Both the position numbers and the translations under genes were made by a program. Of a DNA stretch of 64,000 bases, positions 1 to 9,449 are shown one piece after another. The stretch is taken from NCBI GenBank assembly GCA_002306055.1, contig DBRR01000004.1, positions 4,639-68,638 on the forward strand, given 5' to 3'. Source of the DNA: Anaerolineaceae bacterium UBA1363 (lineage in GTDB: Bacteria > Chloroflexota > Anaerolineae > Anaerolineales > Anaerolineaceae). The notes beneath the pieces were generated by a model. It saw nothing but the letters and a program-made list of their open reading frames with translations, did no database searches and was not told the DNA's origin. The stretch's first letter is position 1. Every line of letters begins with the position of its first letter.

Positions 1-359
1 TGAATCAAGCGCTCGATCGTTTCGGAACGCAGCATCGGCATATCCCCAAACGTGACCAGCAGGATATCAGCCTTACTGCGCAGCTGATCCTCCGCAGACC
101 GCACAGCATGTCCAGTGCCAAGCTGTTCCGCTTGCAAAGCAAAGCTGACCCTTTCGCCGTATGCACGCGCAACTTCTTCGCGTACCCGTTCACTGCCGTA
201 GCCCGTCACCAGCACGGGTGGTAGATCCACCTGGGGCAGGACCGCATCCAGGGCATGAAAAACGATCGGTTTACCAAGCAGCGGATGAAGAGCCTTGGGT
301 AGGCTGGAATGCATGCGCTTGCCTAAACCAGCAGCAAGAATTACTGAAGCGATTGTCAT
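1..359 (-). CDS. glmU: Bifunctional GlmU, N-terminal part (partial)
   Basis: The reading frame starts with ATG at 359 and runs off the window edge, so only about 119 residues are visible. They open with the nucleotidyltransferase signature LAAGLGKRM (residues 8-16) followed by LPKALHPLLGKP. Further on are QLGTGHAV and GDMPML, which in this family bind UTP and the catalytic metal. The combination is typical of the GlmU pyrophosphorylase domain, which makes UDP-N-acetylglucosamine for peptidoglycan in the cytoplasm. The C-terminal acetyltransferase domain lies outside the window, so a stand-alone sugar-phosphate nucleotidyltransferase cannot be excluded. tRNA-Gln lies upstream on the same strand, with a terminator between them. 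Confidence 0.8.
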   Translation of the reverse strand, partial: MTIASVILAAGLGKRMHSSLPKALHPLLGKPIVFHALDAVLPQVDLPPVLVTGYGSERVREEVARAYGERVSFALQAEQLGTGHAVRSAEDQLRSKADILLVTFGDMPMLRSETIERLI

Positions 360-376
360 AAAAAACTCCGGGAATC

Positions 377-409
377 AAAAAAACAGACAGCAGTCCAAAG
401 CGGACTGTC
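377..409 (-). terminator. Rho-independent terminator after tRNA-Gln
   Basis: On the minus strand CAGTCC-GCTTT-GGACTG (407-391) is followed by a run of seven T (383-377). It would stop tRNA-Gln transcription before glmU. Confidence 0.7.
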
Positions 410-465
410 AGCCTCGCTATCATCTAAACTTAGATCATCAGATTGTGTGTCCACAATAAATCAGG

Positions 466-536
466 CCGGGGCACTTGGAGTCGAACCAAGATCAGCGGAT
501 TCAAAGTCCGATGTGCTGCCATTGCACCATGCCCCA
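466..536 (-). tRNA. tRNA-Gln (anticodon TTG)
   Basis: The minus strand folds into a complete cloverleaf. The acceptor arm TGGGGCA pairs with TGCCCCG, with the weak U1-G72 pair expected for glutamine tRNA. The anticodon loop is CTTTGAA with TTG in the middle, and the T arm carries GGTTCGACTCC. CCA is not encoded (CCT follows the discriminator base). Confidence 0.93.
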
Positions 537-539
537 ACG

Positions 540-725
540 TAGCCATTATTTTAGCATACAATTCAAACCCTGCCAACATTTGGCTGCGGATGAATTTTCC
601 GCATTTTTTCTAAAAAGACCCGCGCAGTCTGTTCGGCAATCCAATCGCTGGGTTAGGGCCAGATTACTGCCATATCTACCTTCGTGGATGGACAATCGCG
701 CGAGCTGAAATTCCTATTTTTATCC
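540..725. other. Non-coding gap
   Basis: I see no convincing gene here. The short open frames lack ribosome sites and family features. The stretch presumably holds the promoter of tRNA-Gln. Confidence 0.5.
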
Positions 726-752
726 AAAAGAGAACCGCCCGATAACGGGCGG
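726..752 (-). terminator. Terminator of the peptide ABC operon
   Basis: A perfect hairpin CCGCCCG-TTAT-CGGGCGG (752-735 on the minus strand) is followed by TTCTCTTTT. It lies 19 bp beyond the last gene of the operon. Confidence 0.75.
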
Positions 753-770
753 AAACTCCTTAGGGCTCTT

Positions 771-1049
771 TTACCTGAAAACAACCTGTGTCAAAAATAG
801 CACCAGCAAGATCCACGTCACCGCAAACACTGACGCAACCAACAATCCTGCCTTCAGGGCGCCCCAGGTATACAATCTCAACTCCCGGTTAGTCAACCCA
901 GTGCCAAACGGCGAAGGTTGGCTGGACACATGCTCTGGCTTCGGGACGAAGTCGTGCCGGCGGTCGTACCAGGGCATACCTTCAACATCCATGCTGACGA
1001 TAGTACGACCATCGTCGTCATCATATTGCTTTTTCTGAATTTTCTTCAA
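771..1049 (-). CDS. Small single-pass membrane protein, unknown function
   Basis: This 92-residue frame overlaps the 3' end of the upstream ATPase gene by 29 bp and is the last gene of the peptide transporter operon. It starts at TTG 1049, about 9 nt after AAGGA; the first in-frame ATG would come only at residue 20. The N-terminal half is hydrophilic with an Asp run (DDDDGR) and many Lys/Arg. One hydrophobic segment lies at about residues 66-90, so the N-terminal half should be cytoplasmic. I recognise no family. Its position suggests a partner or assembly factor of the transporter, but that is inference. Confidence 0.6.
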   Translation of the reverse strand: MKKIQKKQYDDDDGRTIVSMDVEGMPWYDRRHDFVPKPEHVSSQPSPFGTGLTNRELRLYTWGALKAGLLVASVFAVTWILLVLFLTQVVFR

Positions 1050-2067
1050 CTAATGTTCCTTGTTCATTGTAAAGATGGCAAACCACTACATGCCCGGGTT
1101 CAATCTCACGGGTGTCAGGAACGACGGTTTTGCAAATATCCATCGCAAACCGACAGCGCGTGTGGAACTTACAGCCTGAAGGCGGATTGGCTGGTGATGG
1201 GATGCTTCCCTCCAAAATGATCCGCTTCATCTTGTAATTCGGGTCTGGCACTGGCACAGCGCTCAATAAGGCCTGGGTATAGGGGTGAAGCGGATTCTCA
1301 AAAATTGACTCTTTCTCGCCATACTCCACCAGGTCACCCAGGTACATAACACCAACATAGTCAGAGATGTGCTGCACGACAGAGAGATCGTGAGAAATAA
1401 ACAGGTATGCCATTTCACGCTGATGCTGCAAATCTTCCAATAAGTTGATGATTTGCGCCTGGATGGAGACATCCAGCGCTGAGACGGGTTCGTCACAAAC
1501 GACAAATTCAGGCTTTAATGCCAGCGATCTTGCCACACAAATACGCTGACGCTGCCCGCCGGAGAATTCATGCGGGTAGCGATCTTTCTGATAAGGCTGT
1601 AAGCCACAAGAACGCATAACGTCATCAATATAATCATCGAACTCAGCCTCTGGAACAATATTGTGCTCACGCACAGCTTCTCCGATGATTTCGCTGACAG
1701 GCATACGTGGGCTCAGGCTGGAATAGGGATCCTGGAAAATCATTTGCATTTTGGGACGCAAAGCTCGTAGTTCCTTGCGATTCAGTGTCATGACATCTGT
1801 TCCGTTAAAAATAACCTGCCCACCGGTCGGATTCAGCAAACGCAGCAATGTTTTGCCCACGGTAGTCTTGCCGCAGCCCGATTCGCCCACCAAGCCCATG
1901 GTCTTGCCGCGTTCAATCTTAAAGCTGATATCGTCCACAGCCTTTACGTACCCTACCACGTGCTGCATCAACCCAGCCTTGATCGGGAAATACTGCTTGA
2001 GGTTCTTTACCTCGAGAATATTGCGACCATTGCCATTAGAGTTGTTACTTGTAAGATTATTTTCCAT
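1021..2067 (-). CDS. dppF: Peptide ABC transporter ATP-binding protein (DppF/OppF type)
   Basis: The product is one of the two cytoplasmic ATPases that drive peptide import. It has Walker A GESGCGKTT (about residues 61-69), the signature LSGGQRQR after FSGG, Walker B VVCDEP, and the H-loop FISHD. The C-terminal oligopeptide-transporter extension contains HPYTQALLSAVP and the paired Cys region CKFHTRC...C. Its length of 348 residues fits the family. I chose ATG 2067, which overlaps the end of the upstream ATPase gene by 11 bp and lies just after GAGGAAAAGG. An earlier in-frame start at 2094 would deepen the overlap without a better ribosome site. Confidence 0.92.
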   Translation of the reverse strand: MENNLTSNNSNGNGRNILEVKNLKQYFPIKAGLMQHVVGYVKAVDDISFKIERGKTMGLVGESGCGKTTVGKTLLRLLNPTGGQVIFNGTDVMTLNRKELRALRPKMQMIFQDPYSSLSPRMPVSEIIGEAVREHNIVPEAEFDDYIDDVMRSCGLQPYQKDRYPHEFSGGQRQRICVARSLALKPEFVVCDEPVSALDVSIQAQIINLLEDLQHQREMAYLFISHDLSVVQHISDYVGVMYLGDLVEYGEKESIFENPLHPYTQALLSAVPVPDPNYKMKRIILEGSIPSPANPPSGCKFHTRCRFAMDICKTVVPDTREIEPGHVVVCHLYNEQGTLVEENSEKAI

Positions 2068-3262
2068 ATCCAGCCTTTTCCTCGGCGTCTGCATATAGAT
2101 AGCAAGCTGCCATGTGGGATTCTGTCAGATAGAACTCGCGGGGATACACTCCGTCACAGATCGGCATGCGCCTGGGGCAGCGATCTTTGAAGTAGCAGTA
2201 GTCCGGCATATTGATCGGGTTGGGAACATTGCCGGGGATGTTATACAGGCGATCCACTTTCTTGTTGATCACTGGCTTGGATGCCATCAATCCAACCGTG
2301 TAGGGATGACTGGGGTGGTTGAAGACCTCGTCCGCCGTGCCCTTCTCGATAATTCTTCCAGCATACATAACCACTACATAATCCGCCATTTCTGCCACCA
2401 CACCAAGGTCGTGGGTGATGAGCATGATGCTCGAATTAATCTTGTCCTTCAGCGTGCGAAGCAAGTCAAGGATCTGAGCCTGGATGGTGACATCCAACGC
2501 AGTTGTTGGCTCATCGGCAATGATCAGCTTCGGATTGCAAGCCAGCGCCATTGCGATCATGATGCGCTGCCGCATACCACCCGAAAGTTCGTGGGGGTAC
2601 ATCATGTAGACGCCTTCCTGATTGGCAATACCGACCATGTCGATCATTTTCAGTGAAAGCGCTTTTACTTCTTCCTTGGTCATTTCAGGATTATGCAGCT
2701 CGATAACTTCATCAATCTGATGCCCGGCTCTGAACACCGGATTCAGGCTGGTCATCGGTTCCTGGAAAATCATCGAAATCTGAGCCCCGCGGATCTTTTC
2801 CATCTGATCAGTCGGCGTTTTCACGACGTCATAAACCATGTCAGCACCATTAAAGCGGATTTCACCTTCCACGGTCTGACCCTGAGGTCGCTGCACCAAC
2901 TGCATCAGCGAAAGCGCTGTAACAGATTTGCCGCAGCCAGATTCACCCACTACTCCAACAGTTTTTCCCTTCGGAATATCAAAGGTAACGCCGTCGACTG
3001 CTTTCACAGTGCCAATATCGGTGAAGAAGTAAGTATGCACGTTGTCAAATTCAACTACGTTGTTTGGATCGTGCATCACAGCGGTATATTCGCTTGGCGG
3101 AACATTTTTCCGGTTGCGTCTTTTCTCAATCGCGTTTGTGATCCTGCGGTTCTCACGGGAAATTCGTGCAGCCTCGCGCGCAGTCAGATGAATGCTCTCA
3201 CTAACAACAACCTCTTCGGTTGCGACAGTATCAATTTGGCTTAATTCGTTTTCTTCCGTCAT
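2057..3262 (-). CDS. dppD: Peptide ABC transporter ATP-binding protein (DppD/OppD type)
   Basis: This is the second ATPase of the peptide importer. Walker A GESGCGKS lies at about residue 113, followed by the Q-loop MIFQEPMTSLNP, signature LSGGMRQR, Walker B LIIADEP and H-loop ITHD. The C-terminal region has the four-cysteine pattern CYFKDRC...C...C that is known to carry an iron-sulfur cluster in some DppD proteins. Unusually, about 65 charged residues precede the nucleotide-binding domain, including KRRNRKN, so it is longer (401 residues) than the usual 320-340. The gene starts 8 bp after the permease gene with GATAGGAATATCC before the ATG. Confidence 0.92.
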   Translation of the reverse strand: MTEENELSQIDTVATEEVVVSESIHLTAREAARISRENRRITNAIEKRRNRKNVPPSEYTAVMHDPNNVVEFDNVHTYFFTDIGTVKAVDGVTFDIPKGKTVGVVGESGCGKSVTALSLMQLVQRPQGQTVEGEIRFNGADMVYDVVKTPTDQMEKIRGAQISMIFQEPMTSLNPVFRAGHQIDEVIELHNPEMTKEEVKALSLKMIDMVGIANQEGVYMMYPHELSGGMRQRIMIAMALACNPKLIIADEPTTALDVTIQAQILDLLRTLKDKINSSIMLITHDLGVVAEMADYVVVMYAGRIIEKGTADEVFNHPSHPYTVGLMASKPVINKKVDRLYNIPGNVPNPINMPDYCYFKDRCPRRMPICDGVYPREFYLTESHMAACYLYADAEEKAGYGK

Positions 3263-3270
3263 GGATATTC

Positions 3271-5007
3271 CTATCGTCTCATCTTCGGATCGTAAGCATC
3301 GCGCAAACCGTCACCAACAAAGTTGAAGCCCAACACGGTCAGCAAGATCAGCGCACCTGCTGGTAACCAAATAAACCAGTAAGTAGTCATTACATACGGG
3401 TCCGAAGCAATGTTAATAATGCTTCCCCAGGATGCCAGGGGGTACTTGATGCCCAAGCCCAGGAAGCCCAGGGTCGCTTCAAAGATGATCACACCACCCA
3501 GGTTGCCTGTGGCAATCACGATCAGCAGGGGCATCACGTTTGGCACCAGATGGCGGAAGATCTTTCGGCTGGTGCGGATGCCAGTTGCTTCCGTCGCAAC
3601 CATAAAGTCCTGCTCCCGCAGCGATAAAATCTGACCGCGAACCAGGCGGGCGGGGCCAGTCCAGCCCATCAGACCCAGGATAGCCATCAGGATAAACAGA
3701 CGCGTCATTGACGATACTTCCAATGTATCCATCACTGAGCCGAATATGATAATCATCGGGAAGTACGGAATACTGTTAAAAAGATCCACAAGACGCATCA
3801 AGGCAGTATCGACTGCGCCACTGAAATATCCAGAAATACCACCAACAATAACACCAAGGACGGTCTCCAGTATGACTACCACAAAACCGACCATCAGAGA
3901 AACACGACCTCCGTACATCAGGCGGGTCATTTGGTCCATACCGTTGTTATCAGTGCCCAAGAGGTGTTCGCTTGATGGGAATTCGAACATCTTTATTACC
4001 GTGGAAGTGGTTTCCCGTTTGATATAGTAATTGGTGTTTACTAGGACAACCTCGTATTCAACGCCTTCAAAATCGAAAGTACTTCCTCGTTCCGTAATTA
4101 CCTCTCGCACCAAGGACTTGAACTCAACGGGCAGGAACTCCCGCTGATCCAGAGGGTTGACGATAATATTGGATACTTCGGCAAAATCAACACCGTCAGC
4201 GGTCTTGATAGTGGTAAAACCTTCGCCATATTCAATAATATAGGGCTTGCCGTTTGCTTCAAACTCTGTTTCCGCATCCCGTATGGCAGCAATACTCGCA
4301 TATCTGAACGCGAAAGAATCTACAATTGAACTATCTTCGGGGTTATATGGATCAAAGACTAACAGTGACGCCAAGGCAACATTCTGCTCAGTCGAGACAA
4401 ATGATTTCCTGCCTTGCACGGTGATGTGGTAGGTCACACCATCCAACTCAAACATGGACTGTTCGGCTGCTTTGGCAGTGAGATAAGCTTCTTCAAGGCC
4501 CTCTGGAATGGTTTTCCCTGGAACAGGGATCAATTGACCCAGCAAGTCTTCGGCCACTCTCTCGAGCTGCAAGATTCGGTAAGTTCCCTCTGTCTCTTCA
4601 ACATAGGAGAATTCTATATTATTGGCAGTAAATGTTGGCTGTTGCTCGCCAAGAGCTAAAAGGAAATTCGCACGTGCCAGAGCACCGAATTCCTGCCCCT
4701 CAACTACGGTATAACGTAATTCCGTGTTGATGATCGCGCCGGCATAATCCTTAGCGATTTCATTCTCGGTATAGAATACTTGGGTCTCTGTGTAAGGCGA
4801 AAGGATGGGACCCAGGAACGAGAAAATAAACATGATTACCAGGATCACCAGACCAACCAGCGCTAATTTGTTGCGAAAGAAGCGTTTTGACACCAACATG
4901 CCAGGTGAGAGCACCTTGATGCGGCGCTGGTCATCCAGAGCAAGTTGGGGTGCGCGAACTGGTTGATTTGGTTCTGGTGTCTCGGTTGTTTTATCAAGGT
5001 CACTCAT
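3271..5007 (-). CDS. dppC: Peptide ABC permease, DppC type with a very large insert
   Basis: The C-terminal part (from about residue 345) is a normal DppC core. It begins with SEHLLGTDNNGMDQ, has five or so membrane segments, and carries the EAA coupling loop EATGIRTSRKIFRHLVPN. The N terminus has the expected first membrane helix (about 45-66). Between helix 1 and the core lie about 275 extra hydrophilic residues, so the protein is 578 residues instead of about 300. Topology puts this insert outside the membrane, where it could contact the binding protein, which is also oversized. The start follows AGGAGATTTGGATC. The product would pair with the DppB-type permease encoded 12 bp upstream. Confidence 0.88.
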   Translation of the reverse strand: MSDLDKTTETPEPNQPVRAPQLALDDQRRIKVLSPGMLVSKRFFRNKLALVGLVILVIMFIFSFLGPILSPYTETQVFYTENEIAKDYAGAIINTELRYTVVEGQEFGALARANFLLALGEQQPTFTANNIEFSYVEETEGTYRILQLERVAEDLLGQLIPVPGKTIPEGLEEAYLTAKAAEQSMFELDGVTYHITVQGRKSFVSTEQNVALASLLVFDPYNPEDSSIVDSFAFRYASIAAIRDAETEFEANGKPYIIEYGEGFTTIKTADGVDFAEVSNIIVNPLDQREFLPVEFKSLVREVITERGSTFDFEGVEYEVVLVNTNYYIKRETTSTVIKMFEFPSSEHLLGTDNNGMDQMTRLMYGGRVSLMVGFVVVILETVLGVIVGGISGYFSGAVDTALMRLVDLFNSIPYFPMIIIFGSVMDTLEVSSMTRLFILMAILGLMGWTGPARLVRGQILSLREQDFMVATEATGIRTSRKIFRHLVPNVMPLLIVIATGNLGGVIIFEATLGFLGLGIKYPLASWGSIINIASDPYVMTTYWFIWLPAGALILLTVLGFNFVGDGLRDAYDPKMRR

Positions 5008-5019
5008 GATCCAAATCTC

Positions 5020-6009
5020 CTAATTCACTCTGATGCGCGGATCTACGACCGCGTACATAATATCGGCAACCAGCAAGCTGACCTGGGTCAGTAGTAGGAT
5101 AAAGGTGAGGTAGAACATTGCAAAGGGAATGTCGCCCCGGATCATTGCCTGATAAGCAATATAACCAATACCTGGAATCTGATACATTGTTTCAGTAATC
5201 TGTGAGCCTGTGAACATGCCCGGTAGAATACCACTTAGTGTTGTTACCAGCGGGATCAAGGTGTTGCGGAAAGCGTGTTTATTGATCACCACATTCTCCG
5301 GTAAACCTTTGGCACGCGCGGTGCGAATGTAATCCGAGTTGAGAACTTCGAGCATATTTGTTCGGGTATAACGCATCAGCCCGCCCACAGAGAGCATCGT
5401 CAGCGTCACAATTGGCAAAACCATGTGATAAGCCTGATCAAGCAACTGCTCAAATGGGCTCATCGTTGTGTAGAACCGACCAGTTAGCCCATAAAGTGGG
5501 AACCAACCGAGCTGGATCGAAAATACATATTTTAGGATTGTGGCAAGGAAAAAAGTGGGTAGAGAAATCCCCATCAAAGCAAAGATCGTGATGGCATAAT
5601 CTGTCGGCGAGTATTGCTTTCTGGCTGCCAGAATACCCAATGGAATGGCTATCAAAATCTGCACAAAGAATGTAATGACATTCACAACAAGGGAGATCCC
5701 AATGACTTCCGAGAACTTTTCTGTTACAGGCACCCCGTAGTGCCAGGACTCGCCAAAATCACCGCGAATGGCATTACCACCCCAGTCAATAAAACCGGGA
5801 ATAATCCCTTTGTTTAAACCGTAGACTTCATTGAGCTGATCTAACCATTCCTGGTAGCTTTTAGTGCTTAAGGGGTTTGAAGCTCTTTGCCGGGCAATTG
5901 TTTCTACATAAGAAGACGGCAGACTGCGTATGACCGTATAAACGAGCAACGCACCGAACACTACGATGAATATGCCCAGAATAACTCTCCGTAGAATAAA
6001 ATTTCGCAT
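5020..6009 (-). CDS. dppB: Peptide ABC permease (DppB/OppB type)
   Basis: The 329-residue product is an inner-membrane pore subunit. The first helix is at residues 7-27, followed by a loop of about 75 residues and then five helices, as in OppB. The EAA loop is visible as YIRTARAKGLPENVV, and the typical end VADIMYAVVDPRIRVN is intact. The start at 6009 is preceded by GAGGAAAAGGA. It lies second in the operon, after the binding-protein gene and a strong stem-loop. Confidence 0.93.
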   Translation of the reverse strand: MRNFILRRVILGIFIVVFGALLVYTVIRSLPSSYVETIARQRASNPLSTKSYQEWLDQLNEVYGLNKGIIPGFIDWGGNAIRGDFGESWHYGVPVTEKFSEVIGISLVVNVITFFVQILIAIPLGILAARKQYSPTDYAITIFALMGISLPTFFLATILKYVFSIQLGWFPLYGLTGRFYTTMSPFEQLLDQAYHMVLPIVTLTMLSVGGLMRYTRTNMLEVLNSDYIRTARAKGLPENVVINKHAFRNTLIPLVTTLSGILPGMFTGSQITETMYQIPGIGYIAYQAMIRGDIPFAMFYLTFILLLTQVSLLVADIMYAVVDPRIRVN

Positions 6010-6061
6010 TCCTTTTCCTCACTCTACTGCATAGTTTGGCTTTAAAATCAGGTGAGTTTAC

Positions 6062-6095
6062 AAAGTGAGCCCACCCAAATAGGTGGGCTCACTTT
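6062..6095 (-). terminator. Strong intercistronic stem-loop
   Basis: A perfect 14-bp stem (AAAGTGAGCCCACC and its complement) with a six-base loop lies between the binding-protein and permease genes. Only three T follow on the minus strand, so it probably acts as a partial terminator or 3' mRNA protector, giving more binding protein than permease, as in many transporter operons. Confidence 0.65.
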
Positions 6096-6122
6096 TACCA
6101 TCATTGGTTATTATCCTTGTTA

Positions 6123-8726
6123 CTAGTTCATCTCGACCAGCTCAATGTCATTCATCCAGCCCCAGAAAGTGGTGATATCGGGGGTCAAGGTGTCGATATT
6201 GATGCGCTCGGTGCTGAAGATGATGACGTTCTTGCGCTGGTAAGTCGGAATTTCGACTGCCCAGTCAATGATCTTCTCAAGGGCTTCCTTGTAGATAGCC
6301 TTGCGGTAGTTCTGATCATCGCTCTTGCGGGCGTCGATAATCAACTGATCCAGCTCAGGATCCTGAATGTGATAGTGGTTGGACTCACTGGAGCCTTCCA
6401 AACCTGGGATGTTGTTGCTGTGATAGACCTGGTACATATCGGGGTCGATAGTGGAGCCCCAGGCTGCTGTCCAGAGTTCCTGCTCGCCGGAGTCAAGTGC
6501 GTCCCAGAGGATGTTGGAATCAGCAGGATCGTTGATCACGAGTTCCATTCCGATCTTGGCAAGCGAATCGCGAGCGCCAGTAATGATAGCGAACGCAGGA
6601 TGGTCACCAGTACCTTCACCAGGGACAATCAGCTCATAGGAGAGCTTGGCGCCTTCGGGTGCAGCAGTCACTTTACCACCTTCAACAGTGTAGCCAGCAG
6701 CCTCGAAGAAAGCTAAAGCAGCTTGTTCGGCGGCAGCGTATTTCTCTTCATAGGTCATTTCAGGGGTATAGATGGGCTCGCCATTGACATCGGTCGAGAA
6801 TGCCACTTTGTAGCCTTCATCGGTTGGCTGAGGTGCAGCCCAGGAGGTATTCGAAATTGGGTAATTGATGACAGCGGCAGCTTCGCCATAGTAGCTATCG
6901 ATAGCTACATCGCGATAAACAGCCAGGATGGTCGCGAGACCGCGGCGCAGGTTCTTGGAAGCCTCGGAGCCCGGCTCACCGCCAACATTGACTGTAGCCG
7001 CATTGATACCGATGTAACCATAACCCAGGTTGTCAACCAGGCTGGAGGTGATCACGGGACCAGTCATTTCGCCGTTGCCATTGGCTTCCATAACTTCTTC
7101 GTAGCGGGTCTTGTTGTAGGACATTTCACCAGCATCTGCAACGCCAGTCACAATAGCGGTCACAACTTCATTGGAAGCAGTTTCACGGAACTGGACTTCG
7201 CGGATCTTGGGGCAGCCACGATAGTAATAGGGGTTGGCTTCGAAGTAGACAACGCGGTTGTCGTACTCGATGAATTTGTAGGGACCAGCGCCCATTGGGG
7301 TGGAGGTCAGGCTTTCCTGCTTGGAGAGATCGCCAAAGTCAAATCCGAACATGTTGTTCTCATAATCGTATTTGGCGGGATCACCATAGTAGTGCAGGGG
7401 GGTGATGTTGAGACCAAGGATCGAGTAGACCGCCGGGGCTTCGTAACCATTGGTGGTCACTTCCACGGTGTAGTCATCGATCTTCTTGATGCCAGTGATA
7501 TTCGGAACACCTTCGGTGCCCATGGATTCGTCTTTAGGACCCCACTCGCCAATGAAATCACTCTGAGCATTCGCGAAGACATCCACACCGTTTGCAGATT
7601 CGTAGGGGAAGGCAGCTTTAATGTCATTTCCATAAGCAGCCATCACTTCGGTATAGTAGTCATCGAGGGTTGGGAAGGTCTCAACCAGATCATAGACAGT
7701 TCCGGTACCAGCAGTCTCGAAGACGATTGGATCTGCGCAGTCTTCAATAGCGATAGGTTCTTCGCCTTCAGCAACTTCAGTGCTGCAGACGAGGCTTCCA
7801 AAGCCCCACATGCGCATGGCATAGGCCACTTTCTCGCCTTCGGACATTTCATCCCAAACAGCACCATTAAAGTATTGCGCGGTGAAATCATTATTGCCAT
7901 AGTTGGCAACAACATAGTCGTAGATGCCCTGAATTTCGGCTTTCACACCAGCTTCCAGGCGTGCCCAGACATCGTCTTGCATTTCCTGTGTCCAGGCATC
8001 GGTGTCAGTATGCTCATGATCCATACCGGCAGCATAGATGTCCTCAAACATCTGGAAGTACTTGTCATAAACCTCGGAAGTAGTCTGGGTCTGATAGTCC
8101 TTCAAGCCAACGATTGGGTAAGAACCGAGGGTGGTGGAGCCAACATAGGAAGGATCCAGAAAGGTGTAGTAGGTGAAGATCACATCATCGGCGGTCACAG
8201 GCTCACCATCGGAGAACTTCATACCCACGCGCAGGCGGGCAGTGTACTTGGTGGTGTCGCTGGCTTCGTCGTATTCGACTTTGATGTCAGCCGGACCTTT
8301 GTAGAGATAATCCACACCGTTGTAGTTGTGGGTCTCACCCTCGATCGCATTGTAGACAATGCCGCCCACGCGGTCGGTGGTCATGATGCTAATCTGGGTC
8401 AGGTTAGCAACGTCCATGTCGTAACCTGTGTCTGCAAAGAAGGGGCTGAACTTCTGTGAGAAGTCCTGATAGGCAACCACTAACGGGGTGTCAATGGTCG
8501 GTTCGGTGGGGAGGTTCTCGCCAAAGGGCTGTTCCTCAAAAACCACCTCGGTGGGTTCTGGTTCGGTGGGTTCTGGCTCGGCTGTGGGTTCTTCAACTAC
8601 GGGGGTTGTTGGCTCCACAGGGGGCTCAGTGGTTGCGACTTCGGTTGGGGTTCCGCAGGAAGCAAGAGCCACACCGAGCATGATCGCAACGATCAAAATA
8701 GATATATTTCGTGCAAATTTACTCAT
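6123..8726 (-). CDS. Peptide ABC substrate-binding lipoprotein (family 5), oversized
   Basis: The N terminus has a lipoprotein signal ending in ALASC (Cys23), then a Thr/Pro/Glu-rich linker to about residue 70. Family-5 features follow: DEASDTTKYTARLRVGMKFSDGEPVTADDVIFTYY is the classic loop, with GAGPYKF and FEANPYYYRG later on. The product would capture peptides outside the membrane and hand them to DppB/C. At 867 residues it is well above the usual 500-600. Extra sequence lies mainly between residues about 200 and 420. It is the first gene of the operon, with AGGAG and GGAGA before ATG 8726 and a consensus promoter upstream. Confidence 0.92.
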   Translation of the reverse strand: MSKFARNISILIVAIMLGVALASCGTPTEVATTEPPVEPTTPVVEEPTAEPEPTEPEPTEVVFEEQPFGENLPTEPTIDTPLVVAYQDFSQKFSPFFADTGYDMDVANLTQISIMTTDRVGGIVYNAIEGETHNYNGVDYLYKGPADIKVEYDEASDTTKYTARLRVGMKFSDGEPVTADDVIFTYYTFLDPSYVGSTTLGSYPIVGLKDYQTQTTSEVYDKYFQMFEDIYAAGMDHEHTDTDAWTQEMQDDVWARLEAGVKAEIQGIYDYVVANYGNNDFTAQYFNGAVWDEMSEGEKVAYAMRMWGFGSLVCSTEVAEGEEPIAIEDCADPIVFETAGTGTVYDLVETFPTLDDYYTEVMAAYGNDIKAAFPYESANGVDVFANAQSDFIGEWGPKDESMGTEGVPNITGIKKIDDYTVEVTTNGYEAPAVYSILGLNITPLHYYGDPAKYDYENNMFGFDFGDLSKQESLTSTPMGAGPYKFIEYDNRVVYFEANPYYYRGCPKIREVQFRETASNEVVTAIVTGVADAGEMSYNKTRYEEVMEANGNGEMTGPVITSSLVDNLGYGYIGINAATVNVGGEPGSEASKNLRRGLATILAVYRDVAIDSYYGEAAAVINYPISNTSWAAPQPTDEGYKVAFSTDVNGEPIYTPEMTYEEKYAAAEQAALAFFEAAGYTVEGGKVTAAPEGAKLSYELIVPGEGTGDHPAFAIITGARDSLAKIGMELVINDPADSNILWDALDSGEQELWTAAWGSTIDPDMYQVYHSNNIPGLEGSSESNHYHIQDPELDQLIIDARKSDDQNYRKAIYKEALEKIIDWAVEIPTYQRKNVIIFSTERINIDTLTPDITTFWGWMNDIELVEMN

Positions 8727-8760
8727 TTTTTCTCCTATTTCTCCTTAACTAATTTTGGTC

Positions 8761-8789
8761 ATTATATTTTAAAAACAATAGCGTGTCAA
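8761..8789 (-). promoter_or_regulatory. Consensus sigma-70 promoter of the peptide ABC operon
   Basis: On the minus strand TTGACA (8789-8784), a 17-bp spacer and TATAAT (8766-8761) match the consensus fully. The start of transcription would lie about 25 bp before the ribosome site of the binding-protein gene. Confidence 0.88.
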
Positions 8790-8817
8790 TGAAGGCAACC
8801 TTAAGCTCCCATCGTTG

Positions 8818-9378
8818 TCACGGTTGTTTTTCATCCTCAGGGGCTCTGGTAATGACAATCTTTTTTATATTGAAAAAGATTAGCAGACTCAAAGCCAAGG
8901 CGGTAAGTTCCACCGCCAAAAAATAATACTCGCTCAGCGCAGGGCTGCCTTTAGAGAAGAAAAGCAAAAAGACTACTTCTCCTGCCAGGCAGACCCCCAG
9001 TGTGATCAACAGAATCAGGCTGTGATTGCTAAAGCGCTCATACGTCACGCCGATTTCTTCCCGGCGATATTTGCGCTCTTCCACCGGTAGCCGAACGCCG
9101 GAACGAAGCAGGTTAAAGATTGGCAGAAAAGTCAAAACGAAGGGGATGGCTACATAGAACTGGCGCATACCGGCATTGTTCATGAAACCGCCAGCGATAT
9201 GCGCAGCAAGGACCCCAAACAACACTAGCAAGAAAATGATCTTGAATTTCTGCATTTGGGCATTACTAAAAGGCAGTTTGAAGTAATCTCCCTGGTATTC
9301 ATAAGTCCGAATCTGTTTGCCATTTTCATTGACACTCAGAATGGTTTTATAATCTTTAACATACTTTCTCATGCCCAT
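8818..9378 (-). CDS. Four-helix membrane protein, unknown function
   Basis: The 186-residue product has a soluble N-terminal 40 residues and hydrophobic segments at about 45-66, 74-92, 119-140 and 150-170, ending in a charged tail. Nothing in it matches a family I can name. It lies just upstream of the peptide-operon promoter on the same strand, so it is probably a separate unit. ATG 9378 and ATG 9372 are both possible starts. Confidence 0.7.
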   Translation of the reverse strand: MGMRKYVKDYKTILSVNENGKQIRTYEYQGDYFKLPFSNAQMQKFKIIFLLVLFGVLAAHIAGGFMNNAGMRQFYVAIPFVLTFLPIFNLLRSGVRLPVEERKYRREEIGVTYERFSNHSLILLITLGVCLAGEVVFLLFFSKGSPALSEYYFLAVELTALALSLLIFFNIKKIVITRAPEDEKQP

Positions 9379-9449
9379 GGCTTTATTTCTATTTTAACAG
9401 ACTTGCAATTACGCAAAACTTAATACCTGCAGATATTCATTGCTGCAGT

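Noticed and set aside
6723..8459. Long plus-strand frame of 578 codons.
   Set aside because: It lies opposite a clear binding-protein gene, has no ribosome site and shows the low-complexity pattern of an antisense shadow.
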